A DNA stretch of 58,872 bases from JAAYCI01 sp031549285 (GCA_031549285.1 JAVBPZ010000005.1:1-58872), one strand, 5' to 3'. Numbered from the stretch's first letter, positions 1-8,310 are shown. A program made the numbers and translations. Notes: generated by a model from the sequence alone, not told the origin.

Positions 1-142
1 CGGCAAAACTGCTCTTTGTTAGCACATTGGTAACTGATAGCCGCTTTATTAACACAAAGGGCAAGGGCCTTACAGCTAAAGCAAAGGACTGTCCGACCAC
101 CGGCATAGCCGGTGGTGTTCTCGTGCTAAAGCACAAACCACC
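1..142. other. Palindrome-rich window edge, no gene
   Basis: No gene is seen. There is a perfect hairpin (ACCACCGGC, ATA loop, GCCGGTGGT, 96-116), a small GTGC/GCAC hairpin (123-134), and an ACCACC at 137-142 that could pair with GGTGGT at 111-116 instead. Hairpins of this kind occur at ends of IS200/IS605-type elements and in TnpB guide RNAs, but no transposase or TnpB gene is in the window, so that reading is speculative. Confidence 0.3.
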
Positions 143-178
143 AAAAAAGCCCCGCCTCTTTCGAGGCGGAGCTTTTTT
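143..178. terminator. Bidirectional intrinsic terminator, copy 1
   Basis: A GC-rich stem (GCCCCGCCTC/GAGGCGGAGC with one mismatch, TTTC loop) has an A-run on the left and a T-run on the right, so it can terminate on both strands. The same hairpin recurs at 261-298 and 380-417. Confidence 0.7.
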
Positions 179-260
179 GGTACGCCCGACTGGATGCCGC
201 CTGCTCGCTTCGCTTGCATCCGGCTGACCCAGCGCTGGTTCGAATCCCCCCGCCTTCCAC

Positions 261-298
261 AAAAAAAGCCCCGCCTCTTTCGAGGCGGAGCTTTTTTT
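261..298. terminator. Bidirectional intrinsic terminator, copy 2
   Basis: Second copy of the GCCCCGCCTC/GAGGCGGAGC hairpin, with seven A on the left and seven T on the right, inside the 120-bp repeat. Confidence 0.7.
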
Positions 299-379
299 GG
301 TACGCCCGACTGGATGCCGCCTGCTCGCTTCGCTTGCATCCGGCTGACCCAGCGCTGGTTCGAATCCCCCGCCTTCCAC

Positions 380-417
380 AAAAAAAGCCCCGCCTCTTTC
401 GAGGCGGAGCTTTTTTT
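380..417. terminator. Terminator of tRNA-Arg (copy 3)
   Basis: Third copy of the hairpin. On the minus strand it lies immediately after the CCA end of tRNA-Arg and ends in a U-run, so it is the natural terminator of that tRNA. Confidence 0.75.
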
Positions 418-493
418 GGTACGCCCGACTGGATTCGAACCAGCGGCCTTTTGAGTCGGAGTCAAACGCGCTATCCAACTGCGCTACGGGCGC
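417..493 (-). tRNA. tRNA-Arg (CCG)
   Basis: The minus strand folds into a full cloverleaf. The acceptor is GCGCCCG with CGGGCGU (G1-U72 wobble), the D-arm is intact, the anticodon stem UUUGA/UCAAA holds loop CUCCGAC, and the T-loop is GGTTCGAATCC. Loop positions 34-36 are CCG, reading CGG (Arg). The 3' CCA is encoded. The three-fold repeated sequence to the left derives partly from this gene's 3' end. Confidence 0.92.
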
Positions 494-669
494 CTATCTG
501 TTTTCCCACATTTTGCGGGACTATTTTATTATAGCAAGCTTTCCGTTTTTGTAAAGCACCTGCCTGCCAAATCCTCTCCGACAAAAACAGGTGGCGGCAC
601 ATCGTGGTTTGTGGTAAGATGGGTAAAACCCCGGCAACGCAGGCAACAATCAAATGGAGGTGGCGGCAG

Positions 670-1869
670 GTGACACTCAGCAAACGTACCATGATCCAGC
701 TCTCCTTACTGGTGGCGGGCGGCCTCGTTTTAAACTGGTTATTGACCAATTTCCCTATTATTGGCACAGTGCTCGGCACTATATGGAGCATTATTTTTCC
801 CTTTATTTTGGGTTTCATCATTGCGTTCCTTTTAAATATTCCCATGCGCTGGATAGAGCGGGTACTTTTTCGCGGGCGTGGCGGCCGCCTGAAACGCCCT
901 GCCAGCTTCCTGCTCACCATCATCCTGGTGCTGGCGGTGCTGGCGTTTGTTGTGTTCCTGGTCGGGCCACAGCTGGTCAACACTATCGAGACACTGTTCT
1001 CCTCCATGCCTACCTACCTGGACCGCATCCAAAGCGCGCTGCAGCCCTATGCACAGTACCTGCCGCAGATAGAGGACTTCGTCAAGAGCCTGGAGATCGA
1101 CTGGCCCACCATTCTGGAAAAAGCCAGCCAGGTGGTGCTTTCCGGCGCCGGCAGTGTGTTGTCGTCCGCGGTCGGCATCGCCACCTCGGTGGTGAACGGC
1201 ATCGTCAGCTTCTTCATCGGCATCATCTTCGCGGCCTACCTGCTGTTGGATAAAGAACACCTCACCGCCCAGCTACGCGGCTTGCTCATGGCCTATATGC
1301 CGGAAAAGAAATATAAGAAATTCATCGAGATTGCGCAGCTGGTGAACCACACCTATGCGAAATTTATTTCCGGCCAGTGCCTGGAGGCGGTGGCCATCGG
1401 CACCGTATACTTCATCATCCTGCTTATTGGCCAGTTTGACTACGCCCTGCTCATCAGCGTGCTCATCGGCGTCACGTCGCTCATTCCCATCCTGGGGGCG
1501 TTCATCGGCTGCATCGTGGGCGCGCTGCTCATCCTGGTCTCCATGGGCTTTTGGCGGGCACTCATCTTCGTCATCATCTTCCTGGTGGTGCAGCAGCTGG
1601 ACGGCAACTTCATGTATCCGCACATCGTGGGTTCCTCGGTGGGCCTGCCGGCGGTGTGGATCTTGGTCGCCGTCACGGTGGGCGGCGGCCTCATGGGCAT
1701 TCCCGGCATGCTGCTGTTCATTCCGCTGTGCAGCATCCTGTACCGCCTGCTGGGCAAAAACGCCAAAAACCAACTGGAGAAAAAGGGCCTGGAGTCCCCG
1801 GTGGAAACCATGTTGCGCGAAAACCCACCAAAGACCCGACGAAATAAGCAAGCCCCCAAACCAAAGTAA
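670..1869 (+). CDS. AI-2E family transporter (PerM/YtvI-like)
   Basis: An integral membrane protein of about 399 residues belonging to the AI-2E/DUF20 family, whose members export small molecules or act as ion antiporters; the substrate cannot be read from sequence. Three hydrophobic segments fill the first 110 residues, followed by a soluble stretch and a C-terminal block of further helices with the family's Gly/Pro-rich signature (LIPILGAFIG). The start chosen is GTG at 670, 9 bases after GGAGG (656-660); an upstream in-frame GTG at 604 has no ribosome binding site. It is monocistronic with a strong terminator downstream. The C-terminus is basic and Pro-rich. Family assignment is firm, function is not. 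Confidence 0.85.
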   Translation: MTLSKRTMIQLSLLVAGGLVLNWLLTNFPIIGTVLGTIWSIIFPFILGFIIAFLLNIPMRWIERVLFRGRGGRLKRPASFLLTIILVLAVLAFVVFLVGPQLVNTIETLFSSMPTYLDRIQSALQPYAQYLPQIEDFVKSLEIDWPTILEKASQVVLSGAGSVLSSAVGIATSVVNGIVSFFIGIIFAAYLLLDKEHLTAQLRGLLMAYMPEKKYKKFIEIAQLVNHTYAKFISGQCLEAVAIGTVYFIILLIGQFDYALLISVLIGVTSLIPILGAFIGCIVGALLILVSMGFWRALIFVIIFLVVQQLDGNFMYPHIVGSSVGLPAVWILVAVTVGGGLMGIPGMLLFIPLCSILYRLLGKNAKNQLEKKGLESPVETMLRENPPKTRRNKQAPKPK

Positions 1870-1894
1870 TATTCTTTTCGCCTTCTACATACAT

Positions 1895-1949
1895 AAAAAG
1901 AGCCGCACCGGCCAGCCACTAAACCGCTGCCCGGTGCGGGTCTTTTTAT
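1895..1949 (+). terminator. Intrinsic terminator after AI-2E transporter gene
   Basis: Stem GAGCCGCACCGG/CCGGTGCGGGTC with a T5 tail, flanked by A5 on the left. It lies between convergent genes and can also serve the leftward DUF1015 gene only weakly, since that gene ends at 2038. Confidence 0.75.
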
Positions 1950-2037
1950 TTTCGCGCAAATATACTAATTTCCCATTTTTTCCTAACTTTTTCCTAAAAA
2001 CACCCCACTATTTCTATTCTTTGGGTATTTTTTCAAT

Positions 2038-3423
2038 TCATATTTCGATGCGCCGACACTCCAGATAGTACCTTTTTTGGGTGGCATGCCCCATCGAGAA
2101 AGTCTTTTTGGGCAGCACCCCGCCCAGCGCCACCCCACGGAACAAATCCGACTTTTCAAACGGCGGCAGCAGCACGCCCACGGCGTCTTCTCCCGCCAAC
2201 TTCTCCACGGTGTCCTCCCCGTGAATATAGTCTACCTTTCTCTCCGGCCGCTGCGCCTGGTACTGCTGCAAAAACGCCTCCAGCGTACCCACCGCCAGCG
2301 GCTGGGGCGCCTGTGCGGCCCGCAAAACCGTCCGCTGCCCGCTTTGCAGCACCACAAATACCTGGGTTTCTGCCTCCGCGCCGGTTTCGTCCATGCCGCC
2401 GCATGCTTCAGCCACGGGGGCATTCTCCGCCACACCGGCCTCTGCCGCCACATCCGTCACCCGCACCTGTGCCCCCGCCGTCCGCAAAAACGCCTCGAAC
2501 TCCCGCAGGAAATCCGCCATCTGCACCCCAAACACCGCGCGGTGGATCGGCTCTATCTCTATCGCCGGGCTTTGTATGTTTTCCAGTTCCGCCAAACACC
2601 ACCGCGCCGGGTGGGTCTGCCGCGCTTCTGGTGATATGGTTTGTTTTATCTCTTCCCAGTAGGCTTTCGCGGTGGCCAGGCTGTGGTTGCCGTCGCCCAC
2701 CGCCAGCACAAACGGCTTTTGCCCGGCATCCGCGCCATACAGGCGGGCAAATCGGTTCGCATCCCCCAGCGCCGCCAGCGCCGCGGATATCTGTGCCAGC
2801 GTCTGCTCCTCGGTCACCGCCCAGCCGCGTATCTGCCCGCCGCCCAGCATCAGCGGCGTGTCATACACCGGCTGCAAGCGGTCTTTCTGTGCCGCAATTG
2901 CCTCTATCAGGGTTTTCTCGCTGTCGTCCACCAGCATAATGATGTGCGGGCTTTCCAGCGGTGCTGCGCGCCGCACCGCCAGCCGTGGCGGAATGCGCTC
3001 CAGCACAGTGTTTTCGCTGGGCCGCACCAGTGGCTCGGCACCCGGCTGATAGCTGTAAGCTTCCAGATCCACCTGGCCCACCAGGCCCTGGCGCACGGTG
3101 CCATCTTCAAAAATGCGCTCCACATATATATACCCGTCCACCCGGCGGCGCAGCACCTGCTGCGCATACTGCCGCATGGCGGCGTGCGCGCCCGTAATGC
3201 GCGCGGGCAGGCCCGGCTGTTCCAGGTATACCTCCGGTATCATCATGCGCAGGGTGCTGGGCGCATCGCCCACTATCTCCTCCGCCTCGCGCCAATACTC
3301 CGGCTGGCTGGTGAACTGGTCGCACGCCAGGCTGGCCCAGCGGCACAAATCGCACCCGTCCTCCGGCAGTAAAATACCCGCCGGCCCAAACACCGGTGGG
3401 TGATTGCTGTTTTTCATTTCCAT
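2038..3423 (-). CDS. DUF1015 family protein
   Basis: A cytoplasmic protein of about 461 residues matching the DUF1015 family (often found in serC/serA operons, biochemical role unknown). The family signature GDGNHSLATAK is present in the centre, together with RIPPRLAVRR and a C-terminal DYIHGED segment. An Ala/Glu-rich stretch of about 30 residues in the last third looks like a lineage-specific insertion. ATG at 3423 follows AGGAG by 11 bases; the upstream in-frame extension lacks a binding site and has non-family sequence. It lies 123 bp downstream of the RnfA-like gene with no terminator between, so it is probably the last gene of that operon. Confidence 0.85.
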   Translation of the reverse strand: MEMKNSNHPPVFGPAGILLPEDGCDLCRWASLACDQFTSQPEYWREAEEIVGDAPSTLRMMIPEVYLEQPGLPARITGAHAAMRQYAQQVLRRRVDGYIYVERIFEDGTVRQGLVGQVDLEAYSYQPGAEPLVRPSENTVLERIPPRLAVRRAAPLESPHIIMLVDDSEKTLIEAIAAQKDRLQPVYDTPLMLGGGQIRGWAVTEEQTLAQISAALAALGDANRFARLYGADAGQKPFVLAVGDGNHSLATAKAYWEEIKQTISPEARQTHPARWCLAELENIQSPAIEIEPIHRAVFGVQMADFLREFEAFLRTAGAQVRVTDVAAEAGVAENAPVAEACGGMDETGAEAETQVFVVLQSGQRTVLRAAQAPQPLAVGTLEAFLQQYQAQRPERKVDYIHGEDTVEKLAGEDAVGVLLPPFEKSDLFRGVALGGVLPKKTFSMGHATQKRYYLECRRIEI

Positions 3424-3546
3424 ATTGCTCTTTTCTCCTGTGTCCTTGTGCCATACGGTCTGGCAAACTATCCTCGCCCTATTGGTCGCCGGCGCCCTGT
3501 CGGCACAATCGCTGCCACACCAGTGGGCGCAAAGCAAAAGCCACCG

Positions 3547-4158
3547 CTAAATCGCCACACGGTGGCCGGTAAAGCCATAAATGGCCAGCGCCAAAATGCC
3601 GATATACAGCAAATTCACCGGCAACCCCTTAAACGGCGCAGGCACGTTCCGGTTGTTCAGCTTGCGCTGCCCCTCGCCCACTATCAGCACCGCAAACCCA
3701 TACCCCAACCCGCTGCCCAGCGCAAAACCCATCCACTGCACAAACGTATAGCTCTGGGTTGCGGTAATCAGCAGCGGGCCCAGCACCGCGCAGTTAAAGG
3801 TCGCCAGCGGCAGCACCGCCATCAGATCCTTCGCGTTGGCCAGGCGCAGCAGCGCAATAAACACCAGCACCACCAAAAACGCCACCAGAGCGCAAACCGT
3901 CAGCGCCAGCGGCAAAATATAGCTGCGGAACCAATACTGTGCCGCGTTCATATGCCCCACCACAAAGTACGCCAGCGGCGCGGACAACACCAAAATAAGA
4001 CACAACAGCGCGCAGAAAATCATGCTGTCCACGCCGGGGTCGCCCACCAGCTTCACCAGCCGGGACACGCCAAACCCACGCGTAAACACCGCGTTCTGCA
4101 CAAAAACAGCCAGTAAGGCCACCATTAAAAAGCTGGCCAGGTTCTGTAACACCATCAT
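3547..4158 (-). CDS. RnfA-like membrane subunit lacking one Fe-S cysteine
   Basis: A protein of 203 residues with six predicted membrane helices, homologous to RnfA/NqrE, normally the ion-translocating membrane core of the Rnf ferredoxin:NAD oxidoreductase. The segment QNAVFTRGFGVS (21-32) aligns without gaps to the family's NNFVLSRFLGIC, but Ser32 stands where the [2Fe-2S] cysteine should be. The second family cysteine is kept (FNCAVLG, Cys123). The start codon overlaps the stop of the RnfE-like gene (ATGATGA), indicating translational coupling. With RnfD-like and RnfE-like it forms an incomplete set; RnfB, RnfC and RnfG are absent here. Homology is clear, a redox role is doubtful. Confidence 0.8.
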   Translation of the reverse strand: MMVLQNLASFLMVALLAVFVQNAVFTRGFGVSRLVKLVGDPGVDSMIFCALLCLILVLSAPLAYFVVGHMNAAQYWFRSYILPLALTVCALVAFLVVLVFIALLRLANAKDLMAVLPLATFNCAVLGPLLITATQSYTFVQWMGFALGSGLGYGFAVLIVGEGQRKLNNRNVPAPFKGLPVNLLYIGILALAIYGFTGHRVAI

Positions 4159-4805
4159 TGGATGTTCTTCACCCCCATGCTTACTCTCTTTTTAAAGCTG
4201 AAAACCAGCGCGCGCCACAGCGCCGCCACCAGCCCCAGCAAAATGAACCCGCCGGCCGGCATGGCCGCCAGCGGCAGCAGCGCCCCACGGAACACCACAA
4301 TACCGCCCAGCGTGCCCAGCGCCAGCAGTTCGCGTATGCCCGCCATTAAAAACAGCACCAAACAGAACCCAATGGTGGTAATAATCCCTTTTTTGAAGGA
4401 AGTAATCAATCGTTCCCGCTTTGGGCTCTCATACCGTTTAATAATCAGCGGTTCCAGCACCAGCAGCGGCAGATAAATTCCCACGCTTTGCACCGCGGAG
4501 CCAAAAATGTACTCCACCAGATACGCCACACCAATAAACACCACCCCGGCGGTCAGCGCATAAATCACCGCACGGAACTTGAAACCCGTGTGCTGCCCAA
4601 TAAAAGTGGCCAGCATGCGGGTGGGGGTCAGCAGCAACAGCACCGCCAGCGCCAAAATGGCCGCGTTCTTTATGCTGTTCGCCGGTATCACAATGGGCGC
4701 CAGGCCCAGCCCCTGCATGATGACCGGGTTGTTCAAAAACACGCGGTCCCGCCGGGAAAACAGGTCCATATTCCTGGCAAAATAGCGAAGGCGATCGTCT
4801 TTCAT
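4155..4805 (-). CDS. RnfE-like membrane subunit lacking both Fe-S cysteines
   Basis: A protein of 216 residues with six hydrophobic segments, homologous to RnfE/NqrD. In the family, NPxxVQxLGMCP and a second VNC motif carry cysteines that bind a [2Fe-2S] cluster shared with RnfA. Here the first reads NPVIMQGLGLAP with Ala36 in the Cys position, and the second reads VLEPLII with Pro119 in place of Cys. Outside these sites the family pattern (GTLGG near the C-terminal third, tandem helices) is kept. It overlaps rnfD-like by 4 bp (ATGA) and rnfA-like by 4 bp, so the three are co-translated. Loss of both ligands argues against electron transfer through this protein. Confidence 0.8.
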   Translation of the reverse strand: MKDDRLRYFARNMDLFSRRDRVFLNNPVIMQGLGLAPIVIPANSIKNAAILALAVLLLLTPTRMLATFIGQHTGFKFRAVIYALTAGVVFIGVAYLVEYIFGSAVQSVGIYLPLLVLEPLIIKRYESPKRERLITSFKKGIITTIGFCLVLFLMAGIRELLALGTLGGIVVFRGALLPLAAMPAGGFILLGLVAALWRALVFSFKKRVSMGVKNIQ

Positions 4806-5821
4806 GCGCGAATGACCCCCTTCCGTTTGGCGGCGCTGCGGGCCAGCGCGCGGTCAAAATACCCGGATATCGCGTTCACCAGCAGGAACGCGAAGCACAG
4901 GCCGCGGTCGTAGGTTCCGAAATACCGGAACATCATCACCGCAAACCCCAGCAATATCCCATATACCACCCGCGACAGGCTGTTTTTGGGCAGGGTGGCG
5001 GGCTCATCCACCAAAAATACCGCGGCAAATAGTGTGGTGCCGGTCAGCAGCTCCATCTTCACCACATCCAGCCGCATCAGTATATCGCCGGGCCAGGTTT
5101 GCCAGGTAATTTCCTGATACCGGGGAAACAAAAACGCCATCAGCGCTATGGTTGCCAAAAAACACAGCGGTGCGCCCAGCGGCAGGCGCTTTCGCACCAC
5201 CAAATACACCGCGCAGGCCACAATAACCAGGCAGGCGGTAGCGCCCAGCGGCCCGGCATAGTCCCCCAGCAACAGGTTCAGCGTATCGATGGACGGCATG
5301 CCCCCCGCTTTCAGCGTTTGGGCCGGCCCGGCCACCTGCGGTACATCTTTAAAGGTCCATAAATCCCACAACTGCTGAAAACTGGTGGTGCCTTTCAATA
5401 ACCAGTTCTGCGGTACCGGGTACCGGGTAATTGCCTCCGGCCAGGACACCACCACCACACAGAACCCCACAGCCACTGGGTTAAACGGATAGCTCATATA
5501 CCCGCCAAATGCCTCTTTTCCCACCAGCACCGCCGCCAGCACCGCCGCAATGACCACGCGGAACTGTACCGACGCCGGCAAAAGCAGCACCAGCAACAGC
5601 GCTATGGTCACCGAGGAATTTTCCGTCCTGTCATACGCGCGCCCGCGCAGCTTCGCGGTCAGGCGGTCGGTCAGGCGGGCCACCACCACCGCCAACAGCG
5701 CCATCATCAGCGGCCGCGGACCATAAAAAAACACCGACATCAGGAACAGCGGCATGGTCATGGCAATCATATCGCGGTTAAACGCATTGCCCTCATGAAT
5801 CTTTTGTGCCTCTTTGCTCAT
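4802..5821 (-). CDS. RnfD-like (NqrB/RnfD family) membrane subunit
   Basis: About 339 residues with multiple membrane helices, belonging to the NqrB/RnfD family. Family marks seen are EAFGGYMSYPFNPVA (103-117), SWPEA, and a C-terminal FFGTYDRG-like segment (RYFGTYDRGLCFAFLLVNA). RnfD normally carries a covalent FMN on the Thr of an S-G-A-T motif; the corresponding stretch here is DVPQVAGPAQTLKAG (159-173), without a recognisable flavinylation motif. ATG at 5821 sits 5 bases after AAGGAG; the TTG 33 bases upstream has none. It is first gene of the rnfDEA-like/DUF1015 operon, behind a promoter and a dyad that could be an operator. Confidence 0.8.
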   Translation of the reverse strand: MSKEAQKIHEGNAFNRDMIAMTMPLFLMSVFFYGPRPLMMALLAVVVARLTDRLTAKLRGRAYDRTENSSVTIALLLVLLLPASVQFRVVIAAVLAAVLVGKEAFGGYMSYPFNPVAVGFCVVVVSWPEAITRYPVPQNWLLKGTTSFQQLWDLWTFKDVPQVAGPAQTLKAGGMPSIDTLNLLLGDYAGPLGATACLVIVACAVYLVVRKRLPLGAPLCFLATIALMAFLFPRYQEITWQTWPGDILMRLDVVKMELLTGTTLFAAVFLVDEPATLPKNSLSRVVYGILLGFAVMMFRYFGTYDRGLCFAFLLVNAISGYFDRALARSAAKRKGVIRA

Positions 5822-5855
5822 ACCGTCTCCTTCGCACCCTTCCCGTTCATCCAAA

Positions 5856-5872
5856 ACCGCTATCTTAGCGGT
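5856..5872. promoter_or_regulatory. Operator-like dyad upstream of rnfD-like gene
   Basis: ACCGCTA-tct-TAGCGGT, perfect 7-bp arms, lies between the promoter and the rnfD-like start. It could be a repressor site or a small leader hairpin; no regulator is identified. Confidence 0.45.
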
Positions 5873-5883
5873 ATTATTTCAAA

Positions 5884-5914
5884 ATGCTAGCATTTATTAA
5901 AACAATATTGTCAA
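5884..5914 (-). promoter_or_regulatory. Promoter of rnfDEA-like operon
   Basis: On the minus strand a consensus -35 TTGACA (5909-5914) is followed after 19 bp by TAGCAT (5884-5889) carrying the extended -10 TGC. The spacer is long, but the perfect -35 and the TG extension support it. Confidence 0.55.
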
Positions 5915-5990
5915 AACATCCTTGTTTGCTTTTTCACATTTCTTTGCACAGCATCTCTTTTTCCCGCGGGTTTGGGCTTTTGGGCTGGCG

Positions 5991-6659
5991 TCATTTCGCC
6001 CCGCCGCTGCCTGCTGCGCGCAGCGCCTGTACCGCCGCCGCTGGGTCCGGCGTGTGGAATACCGCGCTGCCGGCCACCAGAACATCCGCGCCGGCCTGCG
6101 CGCACAGCGCGCCGGTTTCCGGGTTAATACCGCCGTCCACCTCTATCACTATCTCCCGTCCCTGGCGCGCCGCCTCGGCCCGCAGCGCCCGTATACGCCC
6201 CGGCGCCTCGGGCGAAAACTCCTGTCCGCCAAAGCCGGGCTCCACGCTCATTACCAGCACCTGGTCCAGCGCCGGCAGCAGGGGGTACACCGCTTCTATG
6301 GGGGTGGAGGGCCGCAGGCTGACCCCTGCCCGGCACCCGGCCACGTGAATCGCCTGTGCGGTTTTTTCCGGTTGCTGCTGTGCCTCCACATGGAAAATGA
6401 TGTTGCTGGCGCCTGCCGCGGCAAACGCCTGTACAAACCGCGATGGCTCCACAATCATCAGGTGAACGTCAAACACTGCCTGTGGAAACGCCTTTGCCAG
6501 CGACGCCAGCACCGGCACCCCCACCGTCAGGTTTGGCACAAACACCCCGTCCATCACGTCGAAATGCAGCATGGGGTTTTCGTCACTCAGCACCTTCCGG
6601 CACTCTGTCTCCAGGTTCGCGAAATCCGCCGCCAATATGGAGGACGCCACCTGCACCAT
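5991..6659 (-). CDS. rpe: Ribulose-phosphate 3-epimerase
   Basis: A cytoplasmic TIM-barrel enzyme of 222 residues interconverting ribulose 5-phosphate and xylulose 5-phosphate in the pentose phosphate pathway. Conserved elements in order are SSILAADF near the N-terminus, HFDVMDGVFVPNLT with the metal-binding His/Asp, FDVHLMI, PGFGGQ, and EVDGGIN followed by a GADVLVAGSAVF phosphate-binding loop. Length matches the family. The start ATG follows AAGGTG by 6 bases. Transcribed leftward, separate from the rnf-like operon (170 bp gap containing that operon's promoter). Confidence 0.95.
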   Translation of the reverse strand: MVQVASSILAADFANLETECRKVLSDENPMLHFDVMDGVFVPNLTVGVPVLASLAKAFPQAVFDVHLMIVEPSRFVQAFAAAGASNIIFHVEAQQQPEKTAQAIHVAGCRAGVSLRPSTPIEAVYPLLPALDQVLVMSVEPGFGGQEFSPEAPGRIRALRAEAARQGREIVIEVDGGINPETGALCAQAGADVLVAGSAVFHTPDPAAAVQALRAAGSGGAK

Positions 6660-6789
6660 CGTTTCACCTTCCCTTTATGGTACTCTGTACACCGCACGCC
6701 ATACCCGGGCGGCACATATAGATGTATATTCTACACCATCACCCGCCCAAAATCAAACGACGCCGCGGTTTTCACAAACTGTAAGCTCG

Positions 6790-8289
6790 TCACAGTTCTC
6801 TTGTTTGATTATTCTCTGCATTTTCTGTGCCAAGTTGCCCTGACCGCCCTGTGTATTCCCGCCGTTTTGGGGCGGCCTTTTTGGCCAGCGCCGCCGGCAG
6901 CGTGAAGTGAAAATCGCTCCATTCGCCCACCTCGCTGTCCACCCAGATGCGCCCGCCCATCAGGTTCACCAGCACCTTGCTGATATGCAGCCCCAGCCCG
7001 GCACCACCCACATTCGTGTTGCGGCTTTTGTCCGCCTTATAAAACCGGTCAAATACATACGCAATGGTATCCGGCGGAATTCCCGCGCCGGTGTTTCGCA
7101 CGCTTATGGTCACGTCGTTTTTGCCCGGCAGTACCGAAATGCTGATGGTTCCGTCTTCCTCGGTAAATTTCAGCGCGTTGTCCAGCAGGTTAAAAAGAAT
7201 CTGGTGCACAAAATCCTCGTCCGCCGCCACCGCCACATAGGCGTCCGCATCTTTCACGTCCAGCTGCACCTTTTTTTCTTCCAGGCGTTGCTCTGCCCCC
7301 ACTATCACGGCGGATATCGGCGTCCATATATTAAATATCCGGGTATCCGGGGCATACTCTCCGGCCTCCAGGCGGGAGATATCCAGCATGTTCCGGGTCA
7401 GCCGGGACAGCCGCCCCACCTCTTCCGATACAATGCCCAGGTACTTGTCCCGTTGTCCGGCCGGTATCGTACCGTCCAGCATGCCGTCTATAAAGCCTTT
7501 TATGGTGGTCATCGGCGTGCGCAGCTCATGCGCGATGCTGCCCATAAAACTGCGGCGGGACACGTCGGTCGCCTCAAACGCATTGGCCATTTCGTTAAAG
7601 GTGGTGGCCAGCTGGGCCAATTCGTCGTCGCCCTCCACCGGCACCCGGGCGGTGTAGTCCCCCTCGCCAAACCGGCGGGCCGCCGCGCTGATGCGTCGTA
7701 TGGGAATGATGGTTCTGTTTGCCAAAAACACCGCCAAAATGCTGGACACCAGCAACGCCAGCGCCGCCGACATGAAAAACGTGGGCAGCATATCCCCCAA
7801 ATACACCTGCAGCCCGCTGGCATCCGATGACGCAAACACAAACCCCCGCAGCGCCCCGTCTTCGGTTCGCAACGGCATACCCATGGTATAATATTCATTT
7901 TGATATACGTTATGTAGCGTTCCCATCTCGGAATAGGTACCGTTGTTGTATAGCTGGTCCAGTATCTCATCCGGCACCTGTGTGCCCAGCGGCGCCACCA
8001 CCTGGTCTGTGCTGACCATAACGTTGCCGGCGGTATCGGTCATCATGATAATAATGCCCTCGGCATCCGCCAGATACTGCAACGGAACCGATTGGCTGTC
8101 CTCGGCGCTGATGGCCCCAAAGCGGGCCCCTTCCTCTACCGCAACCAAAATGTTGGACAGGTGCGCTTCTTTTTCCTGGCGGAAATAGTTGGTGGCCATG
8201 TACATCTGCAGCAGGCCCATTATCAGCAGGCTGGAGGCCAGCACCGTGGCAATAGAGGTAAAAAAGTAATACCGAATTGATTTTCTCAT
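6790..8289 (-). CDS. Sensor histidine kinase (HAMP, HisKA, HATPase)
   Basis: A membrane sensor kinase of 499 residues. Helix 1 spans about 9-30, an extracytoplasmic sensor region 31-167, helix 2 about 170-190, then HAMP (190-245), the phospho-acceptor helix SIAHELRTPM with His254, and a HATPase domain with the N box (NLLDNALKFTEEDG), G1 (FDRFYKADKS nearby) and G2 (GGAGLGLHISK). The architecture is PhoR/WalK-like. It starts 22 bp after the response-regulator gene ends, so the two form one operon, regulator first. The ribosome binding site is weak. The last 25 residues are polar and probably disordered. Signal unknown. Confidence 0.9.
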   Translation of the reverse strand: MRKSIRYYFFTSIATVLASSLLIMGLLQMYMATNYFRQEKEAHLSNILVAVEEGARFGAISAEDSQSVPLQYLADAEGIIIMMTDTAGNVMVSTDQVVAPLGTQVPDEILDQLYNNGTYSEMGTLHNVYQNEYYTMGMPLRTEDGALRGFVFASSDASGLQVYLGDMLPTFFMSAALALLVSSILAVFLANRTIIPIRRISAAARRFGEGDYTARVPVEGDDELAQLATTFNEMANAFEATDVSRRSFMGSIAHELRTPMTTIKGFIDGMLDGTIPAGQRDKYLGIVSEEVGRLSRLTRNMLDISRLEAGEYAPDTRIFNIWTPISAVIVGAEQRLEEKKVQLDVKDADAYVAVAADEDFVHQILFNLLDNALKFTEEDGTISISVLPGKNDVTISVRNTGAGIPPDTIAYVFDRFYKADKSRNTNVGGAGLGLHISKVLVNLMGGRIWVDSEVGEWSDFHFTLPAALAKKAAPKRREYTGRSGQLGTENAENNQTREL

Positions 8290-8310
8290 ACTACTTTACT
8301 CATTCTCACC

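Larger units (their letters stand above)
143..435. repeat. 120-bp direct repeat of terminator plus tRNA 3' ends
   Basis: Two full copies and a third partial copy run head to tail; tacgcccgactggat begins at 181, 301 and 420, a period of 120 then 119 bp. Each unit has the terminator hairpin, then the complement of the last bases of the tRNA-Arg encoded at 417-493 including its CCA, a 45-bp filler, and a plus-strand T-arm with acceptor-like end (ctggttcgaatcccc...ccttcca). The anticodon half is missing in the repeats, so they are tRNA fragments rather than tRNAs. Confidence 0.8.

Noticed and set aside
76..534. Frames of 86-129 codons over the 120-bp repeats
   Set aside because: They translate terminators and tRNA fragments; such spurious proteins are common around tRNA genes.
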